NCBI GenBank assembly: GCA_016703535.1
Contig: JADJBV010000001.1
Coordinates: 2,046,001-2,110,000 of the forward strand
Length of the DNA stretch: 64,000 nucleotides
Origin: Deltaproteobacteria bacterium
Lineage (GTDB): Bacteria > Myxococcota > Kuafuiibacteriia > Kuafuiibacteriales > Kuafuiibacteriaceae
Reading direction: 5' to 3'
Position numbers and translations under genes: made by a program. Below, piece by piece: positions 58,379 to 64,000 of the stretch. Position 1 is the stretch's first letter. The number at the start of each line of letters is the position of its first letter. The notes beneath the pieces are model-generated. The model had not been told where the DNA came from. It made no database searches and worked only from the letters and a program-made list of their open reading frames with translations.

Positions 58379-59485
58379 ATGCCGGGCCATGAGACGCACG
58401 TGCTCCACGTCGTCCGGACCCTCGGCAAAGGGGGCGGGCTGGAGCGCAACCTCTATCGGATCGTCGCCGCCTTGGTGCGACGTGGCCAACGCCACTCGAT
58501 CGCGCTGCTCTCCGACTTCCCCGACATCATCGACTTCAGCGGGCTCGCCGAGGTGCACCGGATCTCCACCCCACCCAACGATCCGTGGCTGGTGGCCAAG
58601 CTGCGTCGGCTGATCACCCGGCTGGGGCCCACGGTGCTGCACGCCCGCAACTTTGGGGCGTGGCCCGACGTCGCGGTGGCGAGGTTGACGCTTTGGCCCC
58701 GGCCACCGCTGATCTTCAGCTACCACGGCATGGAGGCCGACCTCTCCCAGGTGCCCTTGAAACACCGGCTGGCCTTTCAGGGCCTGGCGCCCTTGACCAC
58801 CCGGATCTTCGCGGTCAGCGCCGCCGCCCGCCGGCTCCTCCAGGAGCAATACGGGTTGGCCCGGCACCCGATCGAGGTGATCGGCAACGGGGTCGACACC
58901 GATCGTTATGCGCCCGACCCGGCCGGGCCCCGGCGGACCCCAGGGCCCTTGATCTTCGGCTCGACGGGCCGCCTGCACGAGGTCAAGAACTTCGGCATGA
59001 TGATCGAAGCCGCGGCCCAGGCCCGGCGTGAAGGTTTGGCGGTCGAGGTCCACCTCGCCGGTGAAGGTTACGAACGACCGAAGCTGGAAGAACTGGCCGC
59101 CAAAACCGGAGTGCCGCTTCGGCTTTTGGGGTACACCGAAGATGTGCCCGGCTTCTTGCGCGGCCTCGACGTCTTCGGCTTGTCCTCCCACTCGGAGGCC
59201 AGCCCCAACGTCTTGCTCGAAGCCATGGCCGCGGGCCTGCCGGCGATCGCCACCGACGTCGGCGGGGTCACCGAAGTGACCGACGAGGGACGGGCCGTCC
59301 GATTGGTCCCCAAGGGTGACGTCGCCGCCATGAGCGCCGCCCTTTTGGCTTTGGGCCGGGACCCGGCGGCCCGAGTGGCCTTGGGCGAACGGGCCCGGAG
59401 CAACGTCCTGGAAAGGCACAGCCAGGCCCGGATGTTCGACGCCTACCAACACCTCTACGAAGCCCCCCGGGAGCGGCGCGGATGA
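58379..59485 (+). CDS. Glycosyltransferase family 4-like
   Basis: A 368-residue GT-B retaining glycosyltransferase. The N-terminal domain opens VLHVVRTLGKGGGLERNLYRIVAALVRRG; the C-terminal donor site has VIGNGVDTDRYAPD, FGSTGRLHEVKNFGMMIEAAA, HLAGEGYERPKLEELA, GLSSHSEASPNVLLEAMAAGLPAIATDVGGVTEV, with the conserved E-x7-E pattern. It should transfer a nucleotide sugar to a lipid carrier, protein or polymer. It overlaps the FemAB-like gene by 4 bases. Confidence 0.93.
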   Translation: MPGHETHVLHVVRTLGKGGGLERNLYRIVAALVRRGQRHSIALLSDFPDIIDFSGLAEVHRISTPPNDPWLVAKLRRLITRLGPTVLHARNFGAWPDVAVARLTLWPRPPLIFSYHGMEADLSQVPLKHRLAFQGLAPLTTRIFAVSAAARRLLQEQYGLARHPIEVIGNGVDTDRYAPDPAGPRRTPGPLIFGSTGRLHEVKNFGMMIEAAAQARREGLAVEVHLAGEGYERPKLEELAAKTGVPLRLLGYTEDVPGFLRGLDVFGLSSHSEASPNVLLEAMAAGLPAIATDVGGVTEVTDEGRAVRLVPKGDVAAMSAALLALGRDPAARVALGERARSNVLERHSQARMFDAYQHLYEAPRERRG

Positions 59486-60537
59486 TCCTGCGCGCGTCGA
59501 ACCCGTCGAAGGTGGTCGAGTTGCCGGGAGATGATCCGGGCTTCGATCGCCTGTTGCGCCGCCACCCGATGGCGAGGGCCATCGTACCCGCCTGGGAGGA
59601 GTTGGCCGGGTGGACCAACCTGAACCTGGCCCTCCTCGGTCCCGAGGGCCCAGTGGCGGGCCTGATCCTTTCGGTGCAGCGGGTGCCGTACACCGCGGTG
59701 GCCCTCTCTCGGATCAACGCCTTGATGGTCGATCCGGCCGATCTGCAAGCGACGTTGACCCCACTTTTGGCGGCCGTCGAAGGTTATGCCCGACGCCACC
59801 TGATCTTGGAGACCGAGGTCCGGGTGCGCCTCCCGATCAACCCCGGCGCGCCCGGCGCCGATGGCCATCGGGCGATCTGGGAGGCCCTGGGTCACGCCGG
59901 CTACGGCGCGCTGCAGAAGGCCGACACCAGCTACTACGTCCCCATCGATCGAGATGAAGAGGTGATGATCACCAGCTTCGATCGGAGCGCCCGCAACAAG
60001 ATCCGCAAGGCCCAACGTTCGGGGGCGATCATCGAGCAGTCCAAAGATTTTTCGCTCCTCGACGACTTCTATTCGGCCTACCTCGACATGTGTTCGCGCA
60101 AACAAGCGCCGGTCCAACCCGAGACCCTGGTGGGGCGCGGCCTGCGGCCCTTGTTGGAGCGCGGGCACGCCTTACTTTTTGTGGAGCGATACGAGGCCGG
60201 GATCTCCAACCTGGTGATCGTCGATGTCCTCGGCACCCCTTGCTACGTCTTGGGCACTCGGACCCAGGCCAACGTCCGCGGGCAGGTGCCAGGCGCGGCC
60301 CAGGTGCTGCAGTTCGAGATCATGAAACACCTGCGGGGCGCGGGTCATCGTTACTATGACCTCGGCGGTTGTGAAGGTCCGGTGCCCATCGAAGGCCACC
60401 CCAACTTTGGGGTTTGGCGCTTCAAGTACGGCTTTCAGCCTGAGTTCGTGCGGTTCATCCCGTACTTACGCAAGGTTCGAGGTCCTTTTGGCCCCGCCCT
60501 GCGCCTCGCCCACCAGCTCCGCGGCGATCACGTCTGA
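59482..60537 (+). CDS. FemAB-like (peptidoglycan-bridge/GNAT) transferase
   Basis: A 351-residue protein of the FemABX-like double-GNAT family. Features include HPMARAIVPAWEELAGW, SARNKIRKAQRSGAIIEQSKDFSLLDDFYSAYLDMCSR, and HRYYDLGGCEGPVPIEGHPNFGVWRFKYGFQPEFVRF, the last resembling the FemAB C-terminal block where the nucleophile-orienting residues sit. Such enzymes transfer aminoacyl or acyl groups onto cell-wall or glycan precursors from charged tRNA or CoA donors. The ATG overlaps the glycosyltransferase stop, which indicates joint function. Confidence 0.83.
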   Translation: MILRASNPSKVVELPGDDPGFDRLLRRHPMARAIVPAWEELAGWTNLNLALLGPEGPVAGLILSVQRVPYTAVALSRINALMVDPADLQATLTPLLAAVEGYARRHLILETEVRVRLPINPGAPGADGHRAIWEALGHAGYGALQKADTSYYVPIDRDEEVMITSFDRSARNKIRKAQRSGAIIEQSKDFSLLDDFYSAYLDMCSRKQAPVQPETLVGRGLRPLLERGHALLFVERYEAGISNLVIVDVLGTPCYVLGTRTQANVRGQVPGAAQVLQFEIMKHLRGAGHRYYDLGGCEGPVPIEGHPNFGVWRFKYGFQPEFVRFIPYLRKVRGPFGPALRLAHQLRGDHV

Positions 60538-60626
60538 GACAGCCCGCCCCGGAATCGACCCACCCTGGCCAGCAATCCGGCCACGACGCTCAGGACCGTC
60601 GGTGATTTGCCGAAGCAGGGTTCTTG

Positions 60627-62726
60627 ATGTCGAACCGCCTCTACTATGTCCTCGGCGCCTTCTGCGTATTCAGCGTCTTGGCCAGCGTCACCCTCAGCCA
60701 TCGGATCATGCAGATCTACGAAGGTTCGGTGTTGGTGAACCGCGAGTGGGCCACCCGCAGCGGCACCTACGCGGCCCTGGGACAGACCATCACCCGGGCC
60801 AACGGCCCCGGCAACGACGTCTTTGAGAGCGGCGACGTGGACGCCGAGTCCCAAAGACTCGACGCGACCGAGGCCGAGCTGAATCAGCTGTATGGCGCGG
60901 CCGTCGCCGACCTGAAGAACGTGACCCCGGCCCAGCGGGCCCAGCTCGAGGGCGAGTTGACCGAGGTCAAGGGTGAGGCGGCGGCGATGATCAAAGAGGC
61001 GCGGGAGATCTTTCGCCTCTTCCGGGCCGAAGATCGGGCCGCGGCCGGCGCACACATGGCGGAGATGGATCGTCGCTTGGCTTCGGCCTCCGGTCACCTG
61101 GATCGGCTGACCAAAGCGGTCCATTCCATTCAGGAGGATCACTTCTCGGCCCAGCTCCAGAGCGCCGAAGGGGTTCGGACCGGTGAGCTCGGTTTGGTGG
61201 CGATGGTCTTCGTGATGGTGGCCGGCATCGTGCTCTACGGGCGCCGGTTGGCGGTGGTCTTCGCCAAGTCCCGGGCCGCCATCGATCGCCGCAACGCCGA
61301 CATGACCCGCCTGCTGGACAACGTGGCCCAAGGTTTCGTGACCATCGATCGACAGGGGCACCTCTCGGCCGAGTACTCTCGCTCTTTGGCCATGTTTTTG
61401 GGCACCCCCGAGCCGGGCCAGACCCTTTGGACCTACGCGGGGCGGGTCGATCCGATGTTTGGGGAGTGGCTGGCATTGAGCTGGGAGTCGATCTTGGAGG
61501 ACGCCCTCCCCTTGGAGGTGGCGATCGATCAGCTGCCCCGGCGCCTCGAGCGGGCTGGCCGAATCTACGAGTTCGAGTACCGGCCAATCTTGGAGGCCGG
61601 ACGTTTCGAGCAGGCCCTGGTCGTGGTCTCAGACATCACCGAACGGGTCGAACGGGAGCGGGCCGAGGTCTACCAAAAAGAGGTGGTGGCCCTCTTCGAG
61701 CGGATCATCCGGGACCGAGCCGGGGTGCTGGAGTTCTTCGCCGAGTCGGCCGAGCTGGTGGAGGCGGTGACCGCCCGCAACTTGCCCCTGCCCACAGCCA
61801 AACGCCTGATCCACACCCTCAAGGGCAACTCGGGCTTTTTTGGCCTGAGCCAACTCACCCAGGTCTGCCACGATCTGGAGACCCGGCTCGAGGAGCTGGG
61901 CGCCCTGGATCCCGAAGGGGTGCGGGCCCTCTCCACCGAGTGGGACCGGGTCAACGTCACCTTGGGCCATCTGATCGGGGCCCGAAAGAACAAACGCCTC
62001 GAGCTGGAGGCCTCGGACTACGAAGCGGTGTTGGAGGCGGTGATCGGCGGCCGACCTCGAGATGAGATCGCCCGGCTTTTGACCGGCTGGCGCTTGGAGC
62101 CGACCTCTCAACGCCTGCAGCGGATCGCCGAGCAGACTCAGGCCCTGGCGGCCCGTTTGGGCAAAGGTCAGGTGACGATCAACGTCGAGCCCAACAAGCT
62201 GCGGACCTCTCAAGATCGCTGGGCGCCGTTCTGGAGCGCCTTGACCCACGTGGTGCGCAACGCCGTCGACCACGGCCTGGAGTCGCCCCAAGAGCGAACC
62301 AAGTTGGCCAAATCGCCGGCCGGCACCATTACGCTGCGGACCGAAGAAAAGGACGGCCAGGTGGTGGTCGAGGTGGCCGACGACGGTCGCGGCGTCAACT
62401 GGGAGGCCCTGGGCCGGGCCGCGGCCGCCCGGGGGATGAACGTCGAAACCGAAGCGGATCTGGTCGAGGCCCTCTTCGCCGATGGCGTCTCCACCAAAGA
62501 CGCGGTCAGCGACGTCTCGGGTCGGGGCGTCGGGATGGCGGCGGTGCGCCAGGTGTGTCGGGCCTTGGGGGGCGCCATCAGCGTGACCACCGAGGCCGGC
62601 CGAGGCACCACCTTCCGCTTCTCGATCCCGAAGGACGAAATCCCCTTTAGTGGCAGCACCTTAGACGTGGCTCTTCCGGCTATTCCGGTCCGAAATGCCG
62701 ACGGCCTGAACCCGGAGCTCAACTGA
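60627..62726 (+). CDS. CheA-like membrane histidine kinase with Hpt and PAS-like domains
   Basis: A 699-residue sensor. TM1 at ~5-23 (YYVLGAFCVFSVLASVTLS), an extracytoplasmic helical region (~24-190), TM2 at ~192-210 (LVAMVFVMVAGIVLYG), and a PAS-like region (~225-345). An Hpt domain has the phospho-His in RLIHTLKGNSGFF (His396), and the HATPase domain shows VVRNAVDHGLESPQE (N box), VADDGRGVN (G1) and VSGRGVGMAAVRQV (G2). It lacks the DHp dimerisation helix of ordinary kinases and the CheW-like domain of CheA. No response regulator lies adjacent. ATG 60627 follows TTG 60624 in frame. Confidence 0.85.
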   Translation: MSNRLYYVLGAFCVFSVLASVTLSHRIMQIYEGSVLVNREWATRSGTYAALGQTITRANGPGNDVFESGDVDAESQRLDATEAELNQLYGAAVADLKNVTPAQRAQLEGELTEVKGEAAAMIKEAREIFRLFRAEDRAAAGAHMAEMDRRLASASGHLDRLTKAVHSIQEDHFSAQLQSAEGVRTGELGLVAMVFVMVAGIVLYGRRLAVVFAKSRAAIDRRNADMTRLLDNVAQGFVTIDRQGHLSAEYSRSLAMFLGTPEPGQTLWTYAGRVDPMFGEWLALSWESILEDALPLEVAIDQLPRRLERAGRIYEFEYRPILEAGRFEQALVVVSDITERVERERAEVYQKEVVALFERIIRDRAGVLEFFAESAELVEAVTARNLPLPTAKRLIHTLKGNSGFFGLSQLTQVCHDLETRLEELGALDPEGVRALSTEWDRVNVTLGHLIGARKNKRLELEASDYEAVLEAVIGGRPRDEIARLLTGWRLEPTSQRLQRIAEQTQALAARLGKGQVTINVEPNKLRTSQDRWAPFWSALTHVVRNAVDHGLESPQERTKLAKSPAGTITLRTEEKDGQVVVEVADDGRGVNWEALGRAAAARGMNVETEADLVEALFADGVSTKDAVSDVSGRGVGMAAVRQVCRALGGAISVTTEAGRGTTFRFSIPKDEIPFSGSTLDVALPAIPVRNADGLNPELN

Positions 62727-62733
62727 GGGGCGC

Positions 62734-64000
62734 TCAGAGGGACGGGGCCGGATCTTCCAGGCGCCGCAAGGAACCCCGGGCCAAATAGGCGAAGCGGGCC
62801 AACAGGATCACCGCCACCGCGGTCAGGCCCGCGGTCAGGCCCCACCAAAAGCCGGCGGTCGACCAGCCCAGCCCATAACCGAGCCACAACGCCACCGGCA
62901 GGCCGATGAACCAGTGGGCCCCGGTGTTCACGTAAAAGGGCCACTTGGTGTCGCCAGCGCCTCGGAGCGCCCCGGCCGAAACCGCCTGCACCCCATCGCA
63001 GACCGAAAACACCGCGGCGATGCGGAGGAGCCGAGCGCCGATGGCCACCACCTCGGGTTCACTCGGCGCAAACAGCCGGGTGATCGGTTCGGCGAAGAAA
63101 AAAAACGTCAGGCCGCAGGCGCCCATAAACGCCCCGCCCAGGCCGATCGCCAAAAAGCCGGTGCGCCGGGCCCAGGCGGTGTCGCCGGCGCCGACGTGGT
63201 GCCCGACCCGGGCCGTCGCCGCGACCGCAAAACCGACCGCGGCCATGAAGGTCAAGGAGGCCAACATCAGGGCGATGTTGTGGCCCGAAAGTTCCACCTC
63301 ACCGAGGCGAGCGATCAACATCGACACCAAGGCGAAGATCCCGACCTCGACCGTAAAGTGCAGCCCGATCGGCCAGCCGAGGCCAAAGACCCGCCGCAGA
63401 TCGGCCGCCACCGGAGGTTCAGGGCGTTGGGTGATCGGCCCGTCAGCCCGGGCCGCGTAGGCCGCGATGCCCAACATCAAGAACCAGCTCAGGGAGGTGG
63501 CGACGCCGACGCCGGCCGCGCCGAGGCCCAACTCCATCACCAGGTACCAATCGAGGAAAGCGTTGAGCACGTTGGCCGACAACACCGCCACCAACACCGG
63601 TCGAGTCCGGCCGACGCTCGACAGATAGGCCCGATAGGCCACGTAGAGGCCGTTGGCGAAGACCCCCGGCGTCCGGGCGTAGAGGTAGACCGCGGCCCGA
63701 TCGGCCAAGGCCTCGGACACACCGAGGTAGGGCAGCAGCTGAGCCGACACCAATAACAACAACACCAGGGGCACCGCTGCGAAGCCCGAGAGCCAAAGGC
63801 CCTGGAGCAACCAGTGCCGGGCCCGGATGGCTTCACCGGCGCCGTGGGCTTGGGAGGCCAAGGGCTCGAGGCCCAGGGCCAGGCCGACGCCAAACACCGT
63901 CACCAACGAGGCCACCGAGTTGCCGAGGGCCACGCCGCCCATCTCGAGGGGCGAGACGCGCCCGACCACGAAGGTGTCGACCATGCCCATGGTCATCAAC
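62734..64000 (-). CDS. MATE family efflux transporter (5' end beyond the window)
   Basis: A partial protein of 421 visible residues with about eleven to twelve membrane helices. The MATE pattern is seen in MMTMGMVDTFVVGRVSPLEMGGVALGNSV near the visible start and again in the second half (GAGDTAWARRTGFLAIGL, GALRGAGDTKWPFYVNTG). It would export cationic drugs or metabolites with Na+ or H+. The first ~20-30 residues lie beyond base 64000, so the true start is not visible. It converges with the kinase gene, 7 bases apart. Confidence 0.9.
   Translation of the reverse strand, partial: LMTMGMVDTFVVGRVSPLEMGGVALGNSVASLVTVFGVGLALGLEPLASQAHGAGEAIRARHWLLQGLWLSGFAAVPLVLLLLVSAQLLPYLGVSEALADRAAVYLYARTPGVFANGLYVAYRAYLSSVGRTRPVLVAVLSANVLNAFLDWYLVMELGLGAAGVGVATSLSWFLMLGIAAYAARADGPITQRPEPPVAADLRRVFGLGWPIGLHFTVEVGIFALVSMLIARLGEVELSGHNIALMLASLTFMAAVGFAVAATARVGHHVGAGDTAWARRTGFLAIGLGGAFMGACGLTFFFFAEPITRLFAPSEPEVVAIGARLLRIAAVFSVCDGVQAVSAGALRGAGDTKWPFYVNTGAHWFIGLPVALWLGYGLGWSTAGFWWGLTAGLTAVAVILLARFAYLARGSLRRLEDPAPSL

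Overview
The window is about 64 kb of very GC-rich, tightly packed chromosome. It looks like a free-living deltaproteobacterium-type organism, most probably Myxococcota. Four things point there: a microcompartment locus resembling that of Haliangium ochraceum, two small TIGR04563-like ribbon-helix-helix proteins, secreted proteins ending in a Cys-containing stretch, one hydrophobic segment and Arg residues (MYXO-CTERM-like), and many lipoproteins of unknown function. No CRISPR array, rRNA, insertion sequence, integrase or phage gene was seen. Family calls rest on motifs and recalled homologues; no search was run.

Layout. 1-7.5 kb: an ABC exporter, a lipoprotein gene broken at a G7 run, and parC-parE (topoisomerase IV). 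7.5-15.6 kb: secreted or lipid-anchored proteins, the two RHH proteins with their own promoter and terminator, and a TPR protein. 15.8-26 kb: housekeeping genes smc (with a long hinge insertion), a CAP-domain protein, ftsY, zapA, a probable 6S RNA, the 5-formyl-THF cyclo-ligase gene, tyrS and a deacetylase-like protein, then a repeat-rich spacer. 26.3-28.5 kb: a small conserved-looking protein with ExbB, ExbD and TonB.

28.7-32.9 kb holds a compact bacterial microcompartment (BMC) operon: BMC-T, BMC-H, BMC-P, CoA-acylating aldehyde dehydrogenase, a lipoprotein, and a second BMC-T. It lacks a signature enzyme, alcohol dehydrogenase and phosphotransacylase. 32.9-34.7 kb: an ECF sigma factor, its zinc-binding anti-sigma factor, a small acidic exported protein and a basic DUF3106-like exported protein. 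34.7-39.8 kb (minus strand): a metalloprotease, a type III polyketide synthase, an FAD oxidoreductase, a DUF2167 membrane protein and a frameshifted membrane/zinc-ribbon protein. tRNA-Arg(TCG) follows at 40.0 kb.

40.4-56.1 kb is rich in hydrolases and polyhydroxyalkanoate (PHA) genes: a prolyl oligopeptidase; an operon of secreted polyester-depolymerase-like esterase, lipoprotein, outer-membrane barrel and alpha/beta hydrolase; then a divergent PHA locus. Its minus arm is a PhaE-like protein, acyl-CoA ligase, PhaC and a secreted depolymerase-like esterase. Its plus arm is PhaR, a phasin and a second PhaC. A 17-bp motif shared by the phaR and phasin promoters is the best regulatory candidate here. 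56.2-64 kb: rlmN, a GNAT/CelD-like protein, a glycosyltransferase, a FemAB-like protein, a CheA-like histidine kinase and a MATE transporter cut by the window end.

Several starts lack a Shine-Dalgarno sequence but have a -10-like hexamer 6-7 nt upstream (zapA, phaR, the CAP gene, the metalloprotease), which suggests leaderless transcripts. The least explained systems are the minimal BMC with its embedded lipoprotein and the PHA locus that places a secreted depolymerase behind a synthase.
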